Assembly: GCF_004944975.1 (NCBI RefSeq)
Contig: NZ_SPQG01000007.1
Location: 43,310-107,309, forward strand
Reading direction: 5' to 3'
DNA: 64,000 nucleotides
Source: Halorhabdus amylolytica
GTDB taxonomy: Archaea; Halobacteriota; Halobacteria; Halobacteriales; Haloarculaceae
Part shown: positions 51,527 through 59,803 of the stretch, piece after piece
How positions within the stretch are numbered: position 1 is the first letter of the stretch
How the letters are laid out: each line of letters starts with the position of its first letter
The notes under the pieces: generated by a model
Seen by the model: the letters and a program-made list of their open reading frames with translations, nothing else
Database searches by the model: none
Told to the model about the DNA's origin: nothing
Translations under genes and position numbers: made by a program

Positions 51527-51799
51527 TCACCGGTAGCGGCGAGCGTACAGGTAGACGCCGGCGGCCGTCAGAAACCAGACGACGGCCCCGATCCGGACGG
51601 CGAAGACGGCCCTGTCACTCCAGGTCGGCAGCGTCGCGCCGAGCGACGCCAGCGCGACGAGGGGCGCGCCGACGACGATCGTCAGGGCGAAGGTAACCTG
51701 CAGGACCCACCCGTGATCGACACCCTCGGGGTCGGTACTCCCGATGCGGTCTGGCACACTCCTTCGTGGGGTCGGCCGGCCCTTTCGTCTGTCGGTCAC
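51527..51799 (-). CDS. Small two-helix membrane protein (DUF5822-like)
   Basis: A 90-residue protein with a basic polar N-terminus containing DPEGVDHGWVLQVTF, then two hydrophobic helices (LTIVVGAPLVALASLGATL and IGAVVWFLTAAGVYLYARRYR). It resembles the haloarchaeal DUF5822 group by the Ser-Thr-Asp-Pro-Glu-Gly-Val-Asp lead-in. Its ATG overlaps the stop of the upstream TrmB-type regulator (ATGA), so they share a transcript. Function unknown. Confidence 0.7.
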   Translation of the reverse strand: MTDRRKGRPTPRRSVPDRIGSTDPEGVDHGWVLQVTFALTIVVGAPLVALASLGATLPTWSDRAVFAVRIGAVVWFLTAAGVYLYARRYR

Positions 51800-52854
51800 G
51801 GGTCTTCGAGTAGCGTCACGCTCCTGGCCTCGTAGGTCTCCTTGAACGCGCCGGGAGACCCGCCGAGACTGACGGTTCCCGCGTCCGTTTCGAGTGTGAG
51901 TCCGTTCTCCAGGGGAAACTCGCCCGTCGTCGGCTCGATTAGAGTCTGTCGGGTGTCCACGACGCGTCCCGTGACGGTCTCGGGTTCGTCATCCGCCCGT
52001 CCGGAACCGACCGCGGCCTGGACCCTGATTGGCTGGTCGTCACGCAAATACAGCGTCGCGTCCAGCACTGCCTTCCAGAAGCGGGGACCGTACGTGTGTG
52101 GGAGCGAGCAGGGGCGACGGAGCGCCCGTTCAGTCGATGTCCGCCATAGCGTCCCGAGGAAGAAGGCCAGGACCTTGCTCGCGACGGTGAAGTTGTCGAA
52201 CGCGATGGGATCGATGTCTGCGTGTTCCGCCCCGGGGATCGACGTCGGCGAGACCACTCCCCGTCGCTTGTCGACCGTCACGACCGTCGGGAGCGGGTAC
52301 GCCACCGTGTTGACGACGGCTCCCCCCGCCGCGTAGTCGGCCGTGCTGCCGCCGTCCCCGACCGCCAGCAACACGAGGACGCCACGATCGAGCGCCCGTT
52401 CGAGGGGCGCGATCAGTTCCGGGAGGGAGGCGGCGGACGTGGCGATCGAGATTTCCTCGTCCGCGCGCGCCAGTAGGTCGACAGTGCGGTCGACTACCGC
52501 TTCCCCGGATTCGAGAACGTCGACCGTCTCGAACGCCGTCCTCTGCCCGTACTGCCTGTTCACCGTCGAGAGGGCCGCCGCCAGCGCGACGGCGCGTTCG
52601 TCGGGAACGTCGACGGCGAACCGCGTTCGCACTGTCGTCTCGGTTGTCTGCTCGCCTATGGCCACCAGCCCCTTCGCTTCGAGTCGATCACACACCCGTC
52701 GGACGCGGCTCTCCGGGGCGTCGACCGCGGACGCGAGGGCGTCGACCGCCGTCCGTTCGTGCCTGACGACGGCGAGATAGACCCGCGCCTCCGTCCGGGA
52801 GAGGCCGAGATACTCGAGCCCATCTACCAGTTCGGAGCTGTCGATCATCCCCAT
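51796..52854 (-). CDS. TrmB family transcriptional regulator
   Basis: A 352-residue regulator from ATG at 52854 (MGMIDSSELVDGL; ATG at 52848 is also possible). The winged helix comprises LGLSRTEARVYLAVV and DAPESRVRRVCDRLEAKGLV. The C-terminal part has the TrmB effector layout with a phospholipase-D-like fold (EEISIATSAASLPELIAPL; GVLVLLAVGDGG), often used for sugar or nucleotide sensing. The longer frame to 53142 reads through the panB promoter and is rejected. Targets unknown; the neighbouring panB gene is divergent. Confidence 0.86.
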   Translation of the reverse strand: MGMIDSSELVDGLEYLGLSRTEARVYLAVVRHERTAVDALASAVDAPESRVRRVCDRLEAKGLVAIGEQTTETTVRTRFAVDVPDERAVALAAALSTVNRQYGQRTAFETVDVLESGEAVVDRTVDLLARADEEISIATSAASLPELIAPLERALDRGVLVLLAVGDGGSTADYAAGGAVVNTVAYPLPTVVTVDKRRGVVSPTSIPGAEHADIDPIAFDNFTVASKVLAFFLGTLWRTSTERALRRPCSLPHTYGPRFWKAVLDATLYLRDDQPIRVQAAVGSGRADDEPETVTGRVVDTRQTLIEPTTGEFPLENGLTLETDAGTVSLGGSPGAFKETYEARSVTLLEDP

Positions 52855-52989
52855 GACATACTGTCGCCCGCCCGTTAACCATTGTGACTCGATATCATAC
52901 GACTGGCGGCGGACTGCCGCGGATTGTGTGGTTCCAAAGGACGGCGGGAACCCGAAGGCGTAAGACTGAGCCGCGAGTCTCCTCCGGAC

Positions 52990-53802
52990 ATGCCAACCGT
53001 CAGGGACGTCCGGGAGCAGGCCGGCGAGGAGCCGATCACGATGCTGACGGCCTACGACGCCACGACCGCAGCACTGGCCGAGACGGCGGGCGTGGACGTG
53101 CTCCTGGTCGGGGACAGCGTGGGAAACACGGTTCTGGGTCACGAAACCACGCTACCCGTCACCGTCGAAGAGATGGAGAGTCACACCGCCGCGGTCGTCC
53201 GCGGAACCGAGGAGGCGCTGGTCGTCGCTGATATGCCTTTCCTCAGCGTCGGCGTCGACCGCAGCGAGTCGATCGAACACTGCGGACGCATGCTCAAGGA
53301 GGCCGGCGCGAACGCCGTCAAGATCGAATCCGGTCCCCACACGGTCGAACTGACCGAGCGTCTCTCCGACCTCGGCATTCCCGTCATGGCTCACCTCGGA
53401 TTGACGCCACAGCACGTCAACCGCCTGGGATACACCCGCCAGGGCACGACCCAGGAGGCGGCCGAGGAGATCCACGAACTCGCCAGCGCACACGAGGACG
53501 CCGGCGCCTTCTCGCTCGTTTTAGAACACGTCCCCGCGAACCTCGCCCGCGCCGTCACCGAGGAGTTATCGATCCCGACGATCGGGATCGGGGCCGGCCC
53601 GGATTGTGACGGTCAGGTCCTCGTGGTCGACGACGCCGTCGGACTCAGTGAGTCCCCGCCGCCGTTCGCCGAGGCTTTCGGTGATGTCCGCGGGGCCTAC
53701 CGCGACGCCCTCGCGGGCTACGTCGACGCCGTCGAGGACGGCTCGTTCCCGGCCGAGGAACACTCTCACGTCGAAGGAGATCTCGATCTCGATCCCGTGT
53801 GA
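52990..53802 (+). CDS. panB: 3-methyl-2-oxobutanoate hydroxymethyltransferase (ketopantoate synthase)
   Basis: A 270-residue TIM-barrel enzyme making ketopantoate from 2-oxoisovalerate in pantothenate/CoA biosynthesis. The signature VLLVGDSVGNTVLGHETTLPV includes the Asp of GDS for Mg binding, and a second Asp in VVADMPF. HLGLTPQ and TIGIGAGPDCDGQVLV match the substrate-binding loops. ATG at 52990 (MPTVRDVREQAGEEPITML) gives the normal length; upstream in-frame TTG and ATG extensions are not credible. Confidence 0.96.
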   Translation: MPTVRDVREQAGEEPITMLTAYDATTAALAETAGVDVLLVGDSVGNTVLGHETTLPVTVEEMESHTAAVVRGTEEALVVADMPFLSVGVDRSESIEHCGRMLKEAGANAVKIESGPHTVELTERLSDLGIPVMAHLGLTPQHVNRLGYTRQGTTQEAAEEIHELASAHEDAGAFSLVLEHVPANLARAVTEELSIPTIGIGAGPDCDGQVLVVDDAVGLSESPPPFAEAFGDVRGAYRDALAGYVDAVEDGSFPAEEHSHVEGDLDLDPV

Positions 53803-53892
53803 CCGTCTCCCGGTGCGATGGAGATCGGTGTGAACCGCTTTTCTACCTGTCCTCGATTATGGCACCCCGTGAGGGGGACATTCAGCGGTAGA

Positions 53893-53900
53893 TTTAAATA
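53893..53900 (+). promoter_or_regulatory. TATA box of the DUF7127-like/cdc48 operon
   Basis: TTTAAATA has its centre about 29 nt before the ATG at 53926, the usual geometry of a strong leaderless haloarchaeal promoter. No other candidate lies in the 120-bp gap after panB. Confidence 0.6.
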
Positions 53901-53925
53901 GTACTAGAACTAACTCTGGGTAAGC

Positions 53926-54153
53926 ATGGAACTCGAACAGCAGACGGTCGGCGACGCGGCGATCCGGCGCCTGGAATACGAGGACGCGACGACCTTCGCG
54001 GCCGACCTCGGTGTCAATGGGACTGTCGACGTGGTCGGTGACACGGCGATCGTCGTCACCGACGAGGCCCAGTACGATCTTTCGATCCCCGAGGGTGACA
54101 CCGTGACAGCGTTTATCAATAACGGCGTTCTTACCATAGAGGTGAAAGGATGA
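53926..54153 (+). CDS. Small haloarchaeal protein coupled to Cdc48 (DUF7127-like, Hsp20-like end)
   Basis: A 75-residue acidic beta-rich protein starting [20 protein letters not shown]. Its final stretch, [20 protein letters not shown], resembles the last strand of small heat-shock (alpha-crystallin) domains, where Gly-Val-Leu-Thr is the typical motif. Its TGA overlaps the cdc48 ATG (ATGA), so the two proteins are made together. It could be a substrate adaptor or cofactor for the AAA ATPase; this is inferred from linkage only. Confidence 0.7.
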   Translation: MELEQQTVGDAAIRRLEYEDATTFAADLGVNGTVDVVGDTAIVVTDEAQYDLSIPEGDTVTAFINNGVLTIEVKG

Positions 54154-56414
54154 AACTTACCGTCAAGCCACTCAAGCAGGCCCAGGCCGGTCGCAGTCTG
54201 GCTGCGGTCGATCGCGCGGCGATGGAGGAACTGGGTGTCGAGAACGGCGATTACGTGGTTCTGGAGGGACGCGAGGGACGGGCCGTCGCCCGCGTCTGGC
54301 CGGGCTATCCCGAAGACACGGGTGAGGGGATCGTCCGGATCGACGGTCAACTCCGCCAGGAAGCGTCGGTCGGCATCGACGATCGCGTCGAGGTCGAGCC
54401 CGCAGACGTCAAGCCCGCCCGGTCGGTGACGGTCGCGCTGCCCCAGAACCTCCGGGTGCAGGGTGACGTGGGTCCGATGCTCAAGAAGAATCTCAGCGGG
54501 CAGGCCATCACGCAGGGCCAGACAGTTCCGGTGAACTTCGGCCTCGGGCCGCTGTCCTCGATGCGGGGCCAGCGCATCCCGCTGAAAGTCGCCGAGACCG
54601 ACCCGTCCGGGACGGTCGTCGTCACGGACCAGACCGAGATCGACGTCAGCCAGATGCCGGCCGAGCAGATCGTCGGCGAGTCCGAGGGCGAGGGCCGCGA
54701 GACCCCGGACGTGACCTACGAGGACATCGGCGGCCTCGAGGAGGAGTTAGAGCAGGTCCGGGAGATGATCGAGTTGCCGATGCGCCACCCCGAGCTGTTC
54801 AAACAACTCGGCATCGAGCCGCCGAAAGGCGTCCTCCTGCACGGCCCGCCGGGCACCGGCAAGACGTTGATGGCCAAGGCCGTCGCCAACGAGATCGACG
54901 CGTTCTTCACGACGATCTCGGGCCCGGAGATCATGTCCAAATACTACGGCGAGAGCGAAGAGCAGTTGCGGGACATGTTCGACGAGGCCGAGGAGAACGC
55001 TCCCGCGATCGTCTTCATCGACGAGATCGACTCCATCGCCCCCAAGCGTGACGACACCAGCGGCGACGTCGAGCGCCGCGTTGTCGCCCAACTCCTCTCG
55101 TTGATGGACGGCCTCGAAGAGCGCGGTGACGTGATCGTCATCGGTGCGACCAACCGCCTGGACGCCCTAGACCCTGCCCTGCGTCGGGGAGGTCGCTTCG
55201 ACCGCGAGATCGAGATCGGCGTCCCGGACAAGCGAGGTCGCAAGGAGATCCTGCAGGTCCACACCCGCGGGATGCCCCTGAACGAGGCGATCGACATCGA
55301 CGAGTACGCCGAGCGCACCCACGGGTTCGTCGGCGCGGATATCGAACAGCTCGCGAAGGAATCGGCGATGAGCGCCCTCCGGCGCATCCGCCCGGACATC
55401 GATCTGGAGAAAGACGAGATCCCGGCCGAGATCCTCGAGTCGCTGGAGATCACCGAGGAGGACTTTGCAGCCGCGTTGCGGGGCATCGAACCCTCTGCGC
55501 TCCGGGAGGTCTTCGTCGAGGTTCCGGACGTTTCCTGGGAGGACGTGGGCGGTCTGGAAGAAACCAACGAACGTCTCAGGGAGACCATCCAGTGGCCCCT
55601 GGAGTACCCCCAGGTCTTCGAGCAGATGGACATGGAGTCCGCGAAAGGCGTCCTCCTCTATGGCCCGCCGGGGACCGGCAAGACGCTGCTGGCGAAGGCC
55701 GTCGCCAACGAGGCCCAGAGCAACTTCATCTCTGTGAAGGGGCCCGAACTGCTGAACAAGTACGTCGGGGAGTCCGAGAAGGGCGTCCGCGAGGTGTTCA
55801 GCAAGGCCCGCGAGAACGCCCCGACGGTGGTGTTCTTCGACGAGATCGACTCCATCGCCGGCGAGCGAGGCCGGAACATGGGCGATTCGGGCGTCGGCGA
55901 GCGCGTCGTCTCCCAGTTGCTGACCGAACTCGACGGACTGGAGGACCTAGAGGACGTCGTCGTGATCGCCACCACGAACCGGCCGGACCTCATCGACGCC
56001 GCGTTACTGCGGCCCGGTCGACTCGACAGGCACATCCACGTACCCGTTCCCGACGAGGACGCCCGTCGGAAGATCCTCGAAGTTCACACCCGCGACAAGC
56101 CACTGGCCGAGTCCGTGGATCTGGACAATCTCGCGGCCCGCACGGACGGCTACGTCGGCGCCGACTTAGAGGCCGTCGCTCGCGAGGCCGCGATGGCCGC
56201 CACGCGGGAGTTCATCAACAGTGTCGATCCCGAGGAGGTCGACGACAGCGTGGGCAACGTTCTCATCGACGAGAGCCACTTCGAAACCGCCTTCGAGGAA
56301 GTCGGCCCGAGCGTCGACGAGGAGACCCGCGAACAGTACGAGGAGATCGAACAGCGTTTCGACAAACGCGAGGGTGAACTCGAAGAGGCCGAAACCAGTC
56401 GGACCTTCCAGTAG
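54150..56414 (+). CDS. cdc48: Cdc48/VCP-type AAA ATPase
   Basis: A 754-residue double-ring unfoldase. The N-domain (about 1-180) starts [20 protein letters not shown], the double-psi barrel typical of Cdc48. D1 has Walker A GPPGTGKT at about residue 232 and Walker [11 protein letters not shown]2 has Walker A GPPGTGKT at about residue 505 and Walker [10 protein letters not shown]. Both sensor/arginine-finger regions ([14 protein letters not shown] and [13 protein letters not shown]) are intact. The C-terminal tail is acidic. It extracts and unfolds proteins for the proteasome. Haloarchaeal genomes often have several paralogues. Confidence 0.95.
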   Translation: MKLTVKPLKQAQAGRSLAAVDRAAMEELGVENGDYVVLEGREGRAVARVWPGYPEDTGEGIVRIDGQLRQEASVGIDDRVEVEPADVKPARSVTVALPQNLRVQGDVGPMLKKNLSGQAITQGQTVPVNFGLGPLSSMRGQRIPLKVAETDPSGTVVVTDQTEIDVSQMPAEQIVGESEGEGRETPDVTYEDIGGLEEELEQVREMIELPMRHPELFKQLGIEPPKGVLLHGPPGTGKTLMAKAVANEIDAFFTTISGPEIMSKYYGESEEQLRDMFDEAEENAPAIVFIDEIDSIAPKRDDTSGDVERRVVAQLLSLMDGLEERGDVIVIGATNRLDALDPALRRGGRFDREIEIGVPDKRGRKEILQVHTRGMPLNEAIDIDEYAERTHGFVGADIEQLAKESAMSALRRIRPDIDLEKDEIPAEILESLEITEEDFAAALRGIEPSALREVFVEVPDVSWEDVGGLEETNERLRETIQWPLEYPQVFEQMDMESAKGVLLYGPPGTGKTLLAKAVANEAQSNFISVKGPELLNKYVGESEKGVREVFSKARENAPTVVFFDEIDSIAGERGRNMGDSGVGERVVSQLLTELDGLEDLEDVVVIATTNRPDLIDAALLRPGRLDRHIHVPVPDEDARRKILEVHTRDKPLAESVDLDNLAARTDGYVGADLEAVAREAAMAATREFINSVDPEEVDDSVGNVLIDESHFETAFEEVGPSVDEETREQYEEIEQRFDKREGELEEAETSRTFQ

Positions 56415-56418
56415 GCTC

Positions 56419-57144
56419 TCACTCGCGAACGATTGCTATCCCGTCCTTTTGTTCCGCTTCGACGGTACGGAGCCCGAGTTCGTCTAGATAGTCGCTCGTC
56501 CGTTCCGGAACGACGAGGCCGGCCTGCCGGCGAGCCCGGAGGATCGGCAGTGTCGAGTGTAGATCCATCGGCGTCGCGAGCGTCGGCATGGGCGCACGGA
56601 CGTCAGCCGACAGCCCGGCCTCGGTGGCCGCCTCGACGACCGTCTCGACCATCGGCTGGCGGTCGACGCCAGTGAAGTCGACCGTGTCGGTGAACCCTGC
56701 GTAGTAGATCCCACCGGCTGTTGCCGGGCCGACCACCACGTCGTGTCGCCGGAGGGTCATCGCCGCCTGATCGATCGTACTCCGGTCGACTAGTACCGCC
56801 GTCGGATCCAGGACGCCCACCGAAGTCTCACCTTCCTCGTCGAGTAAGTGTGTCACCGTGTTTCCCAGCCTGGCGGCCGACGTCGAGCCGACCTGAGGCT
56901 CGAAACGTGCCGCGTCGGGGTCCCCAAGCGCCGGCTCGACCGCGTCTCTGAGTTGCCCCTCGCTGTCCCCGGGATAGGTGACGAGCAGCCCGGCTCCACT
57001 GGACTCGACGGTCTCGGCGACATCTCCGAGTGCGCGACGATAGAGTGCCGCGGCCTCGGCCTCGGTCAGCGGTGTTTCCGCCGCCAGTTCGACCAGTGCG
57101 TCTCCCTCGACCGGCACCTCGGCACGGAGCACGACGGTAGCCAT
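56419..57144 (-). CDS. Glycosyltransferase-like/nucleotidyltransferase-fold protein (DUF2064-like)
   Basis: A 241-residue soluble protein with a Rossmann-like layout. EAEAAALYRRALGDVAETV matches the helix common in DUF2064 and rSAM/selenodomain-associated transferases; VVVGPATAGGIYYAGF with a Gly-Gly-x-Tyr-Tyr pattern parallels the sugar-nucleotide loop. No DxD motif is obvious (GVLDPTAVLVDRST is the nearest), so activity is uncertain. It converges with cdc48; stops are 2-3 bp apart. Confidence 0.72.
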   Translation of the reverse strand: MATVVLRAEVPVEGDALVELAAETPLTEAEAAALYRRALGDVAETVESSGAGLLVTYPGDSEGQLRDAVEPALGDPDAARFEPQVGSTSAARLGNTVTHLLDEEGETSVGVLDPTAVLVDRSTIDQAAMTLRRHDVVVGPATAGGIYYAGFTDTVDFTGVDRQPMVETVVEAATEAGLSADVRAPMPTLATPMDLHSTLPILRARRQAGLVVPERTSDYLDELGLRTVEAEQKDGIAIVRE

Positions 57145-57262
57145 GTCATCACGTTCGCGTAGCGGACCCTTGAACGCGCCGCTCGACTAACCGATCATAG
57201 TGGGGTGTTACCGTGACACCTAGTACCATTATACGTCTCGACTGCGTACTCCGGGCAGGCAG

Positions 57263-57691
57263 ATGCTCGTCGAGGAGCTGATGTCGACCGACGTCGTGAC
57301 GATCCCCGTCGAGGCGACGGTACGGGAGGCCGTCGGGAAGTTGCTCGAACACGAAGTCGGATCGGTGGTCGTCCTCAGCGACGAGGGGAATCCGATCGGG
57401 ATCGTCACCGAGTCCGACGCGCTCCGGGCGGGATACGTGACAGAGAGACCGTTCGCGGAGATTCCTGCAAAGAAGCTCGCCCGCCATCCAGTCGTGACGA
57501 CAACCCCCTCGACGACAGTCCAGCAAGTGGCCGGCCAGATGGCCGACAACGACGTCAAGAAGGTCCCTGTGATGGACGGCCTCGAACTGGTCGGGATGAT
57601 CACACTCACTGACATCGTTTGGCAGCTCTCGGACATTCGTGCCGAGGTCGGCGAACTGGCCACCGAACCGGAAAACTGGGAACTGGACTGA
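57263..57691 (+). CDS. Two-CBS-domain protein
   Basis: A 142-residue Bateman-module protein. First CBS: MSTDVVTIPVEATVREAVG then VGSVVVLSDEGNPIGIVTES; second: HPVVTTTPSTTVQQVAGQM then VKKVPVMDGLELVGMITLTD. It is about as long as the CBS protein at 21450 but diverged from it. It binds adenosyl ligands in known relatives. No obvious enzymatic partner is adjacent; the convergent neighbour is the RelE-type toxin pair. Confidence 0.9.
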   Translation: MLVEELMSTDVVTIPVEATVREAVGKLLEHEVGSVVVLSDEGNPIGIVTESDALRAGYVTERPFAEIPAKKLARHPVVTTTPSTTVQQVAGQMADNDVKKVPVMDGLELVGMITLTDIVWQLSDIRAEVGELATEPENWELD

Positions 57692-57839
57692 TCGCACTCC
57701 TTTGTCTTCACGTACGCAGATCTTCCAACGACGGCGCAACGTGTCATAGAAAGCTTCTCACAGCCATGAGAAGCTCAACGGGCTGGCATGTCGGTGATCG
57801 CGAAACTCGACAGAACCTGTCACAAGTGGCGTATAAGAC

Positions 57840-58127
57840 TTAGTCGTCGGCCGTGTACGCCCCGCCTCGGGAGCGAACACTCTCGATGCGGAGTAGGTGT
57901 TCGTCGTGTAAGAGACGACAGCCCAGACGATAGTCACCGACGCGCAGTTTCTTGAACGGAGAGTTCCTCAGCGGTTCCAGATAGTCACCGGGTTCACGCC
58001 ACTCCGAAGACACCACTTCGTCGAGTTTGTCCATAATTCGCTCCTGGGTGTCGTCGTCGAGCTGGGCGAACTGATCCTCCGCCCGTGACGAAAACGCCCA
58101 GTCCCACGCGTCGTCGTCACTCGTCAT
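57840..58127 (-). CDS. RelE/ParE-superfamily toxin
   Basis: A 95-residue protein with the compact RelE-type pattern: FSSRAEDQFAQLDDDTQERIMDKLDEV, then PGDYLEPLRNSPFKKLRVGDYRL, then HLLRIESVRSRGGAY. The basic residues in KKLRVGDYRL and the final Arg-Ser-Arg are positioned as in ribosome-dependent mRNA interferases, though catalytic activity is not shown. It overlaps the upstream antitoxin by 11 nt, a standard toxin-antitoxin layout. Confidence 0.85.
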   Translation of the reverse strand: MTSDDDAWDWAFSSRAEDQFAQLDDDTQERIMDKLDEVVSSEWREPGDYLEPLRNSPFKKLRVGDYRLGCRLLHDEHLLRIESVRSRGGAYTADD

Positions 58128-58392
58128 CGTGGCCGTAGGTCGCCCTCATTTCCTCGCTGGAGATCGTGTCGCCATCGGTGAGATCAGCTTCGCTGATCGC
58201 CAGGTCCTTCCAGAACCCTGCCCCTTCGGGGTGGTTGACCGCGTCGCGGAGTGCATAGCGAATGAATTCACTTCGACTGTTGAATCCCCGTTCGCGCCAG
58301 GACTCGTCGACGACATCGAGAAACGACCGCGAGATCCGTAGATTGATCCGGTCGATCTCTGGGTCTGGGTCGTTGGTCTCAGTCTCTGACAT
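58117..58392 (-). CDS. Ribbon-helix-helix antitoxin
   Basis: A 91-residue protein: residues about 13-60 are an RHH DNA-binding domain (DRINLRISRSFLDVVDESW; GFNSRSEFIRYALRDAV), with the short beta-strand RINLRIS that lies in the DNA groove. The acidic C-terminal tail (DLTDGDTISSEEMRATY) is the likely toxin-binding part. Starts at ATG 58392 just inside a spacer with TACGTACGTA, a palindromic tract near 58393-58402 that could be the operator. Confidence 0.85.
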   Translation of the reverse strand: MSETETNDPDPEIDRINLRISRSFLDVVDESWRERGFNSRSEFIRYALRDAVNHPEGAGFWKDLAISEADLTDGDTISSEEMRATYGHDDE

Positions 58393-58472
58393 ACGTACGT
58401 ATGTCTATCGCACGTACAGAAAGCTGTTTTGGGGTGAGACTTACATCAGGTAGTCATAGACAGACAACATTG

Positions 58473-58690
58473 TCACCTCCACGCGTCGTCGGCCCCCTCG
58501 GCAAGCTGGCGGCCCGTGTACTCGATGTCGGTGTTCGCTCTGGAGAGATTGGCGCGGCCCATCGTCTGACGAATGAACTGGGCGGTCGCGTCGTTCCTCG
58601 CGATAGAGATCGATGTTCTCGGCGACGCGGACCACGCGCTTGTAGATCGCCTTCCGGGTGACGCCGACAGCTTCGTTCCCTGTCAATCAC
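58473..58690 (-). pseudogene. Frameshifted gene fragment of unknown family
   Basis: Two overlapping frames on the minus strand form one protein-like sequence: RKAIYKRVVRVAENIDLYREER in the first, then, after a shift near 58580, FIRQTMGRANLSRANTDIEY followed by TGRQLAEGADDAWR and a stop at 58473. The amphipathic first part looks helical and DNA-binding-like. I do not recognise the family. The sharp change of frame makes a broken gene the best reading. Confidence 0.45.
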
Positions 58691-58708
58691 CCACTCTACT
58701 TCGCTCAG

Positions 58709-58864
58709 TCAGAAGACTTCACTCCTAGAGGGTTCCGTCAAACGTGATCTGACGACGTACAGGCCGTGGGTCTGGCCTGGGGACTTGTCCGTGCACTCGG
58801 TCTCGAACCCATCAGGGGAGGCGGTAAATCCGCCGTTCGGCTCGAAAAAACGCTCGCATAACTC
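58709..58864 (-). pseudogene. Open C-terminal fragment without a start codon
   Basis: A frame of 51 codons between a TGA (58865-58867) and a TGA (58709-58711): ELCERFFEPNGGFTASPDGF, later KSPGQTHGLYVVRSRLTEP. The composition is protein-like, but no start codon or known family is found. Together with the fragment at 58473 it may be debris from one or two deleted genes. Confidence 0.3.
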
Positions 58865-58892
58865 TCAGAATCCATCCCAGTAACTCGGTGTG

Positions 58893-59525
58893 TCACTTCC
58901 GACGCTGACCCTTCGTCTGTCGGTAATCTCTGTCGAGTTCGTCGGCGAAGTGCTCCCGGAAGGTACTCCACTGTTCGTCAGTCGCCACGGCCGGGGGGAG
59001 GGTGGGCAGGATCTCGAAGCCCCGGCCCCGGATCGTCGTCGCGTGTTCGGCAACGACGTCCAGATCGTCGGCGCTTCGGGTCGTGTACTCGAAAGCCAGC
59101 GCTTCAAGGGAACCCTGGCCGACGGCGACGATCAACTCGGGATTTATCATCCGGAGTTCCGCCGTCCGGTATCCCTCGCAGTTGCGCCGCTCCTCGTCGG
59201 TCGCCTCGCGATCGGGATGGTGACAGCGCGTGACGTACGTGAGATAGACGTTTTCGAGATCGGGTTCCGTACTCTCGGGTGGCGAGTCACTGAATCCCAA
59301 TCCGCCGAGGAGTTCCTGGACGGCCTCGCCGGTTTCGTCGCCCGTGAACGGGACGCCCGTGCGGTCGGCACCTGCAGTCGGTTCCGTCCCGAGGACGATC
59401 ACGTCGGCCGCGACGTCGCCGTAGCCGTGGACGACCTGCTCGCGTGTCTCGACGAGCGCCGGGCAGTTCTTGCACGTCTCGTCCATGTCGTAGGGGTTCT
59501 GTGGGTGAGGTCCGTCCGCGCTCAT
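58893..59525 (-). CDS. Uracil-DNA glycosylase superfamily protein
   Basis: A 210-residue protein; ATG at 59525 (MSADGPHPQNPYDMDE) is preferred over the extension to 59594. Motif 1 resembles VLGTEPTAGADRTGVPFTGDETG, the place of the GEAPG...GRPFVG sequence in families 4 and 5, here with Thr-Glu-Pro. Cysteines in CKNCPAL, TRCHHP and RRNCEG could hold a 4Fe-4S cluster as in family 4/5 enzymes. The C-terminal end is less like the family. Function in removing uracil or another damaged base is inferred. Confidence 0.78.
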   Translation of the reverse strand: MSADGPHPQNPYDMDETCKNCPALVETREQVVHGYGDVAADVIVLGTEPTAGADRTGVPFTGDETGEAVQELLGGLGFSDSPPESTEPDLENVYLTYVTRCHHPDREATDEERRNCEGYRTAELRMINPELIVAVGQGSLEALAFEYTTRSADDLDVVAEHATTIRGRGFEILPTLPPAVATDEQWSTFREHFADELDRDYRQTKGQRRK

Positions 59526-59603
59526 GAGGCCAATATGGGCCGGGCCACTCAAAACGCGCGTGGTCCCGGTGACGGATTCCCGGGTGGCGTTCACACAAGA
59601 GGG

Positions 59604-59695
59604 ACCCAGTCGGCCAGACGAAGACTCCCGGTTGGCGGAACCCAGTCGGCCAGACGAAGACTCCCGGTTGGCGGAACCCAGTCGGCCTGACGAAG
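59604..59695. repeat. 36-bp tandem repeat, about 2.5 copies
   Basis: Units at 59604-59639 and 59640-59675 are identical, and 59676-59695 is a partial third with one change. The unit reads ACCCAGTCGGCCAGACGAAG then ACTCCCGGTTGGCGGA. A period of 36 keeps any frame open, but neither frame is attached to a recognisable gene; it lies just upstream of the histidine kinase. Confidence 0.88.
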
Positions 59696-59803
59696 ATGGG
59701 ACTCATGGCGGCACGGACGTCAGTTTCGAGGAAGCCACGCGGCGTCTCCCCACCCGTGGGGACAACCACTTTAAGTCCGGGACGCGCCACATCGTACCCA
59801 CGT

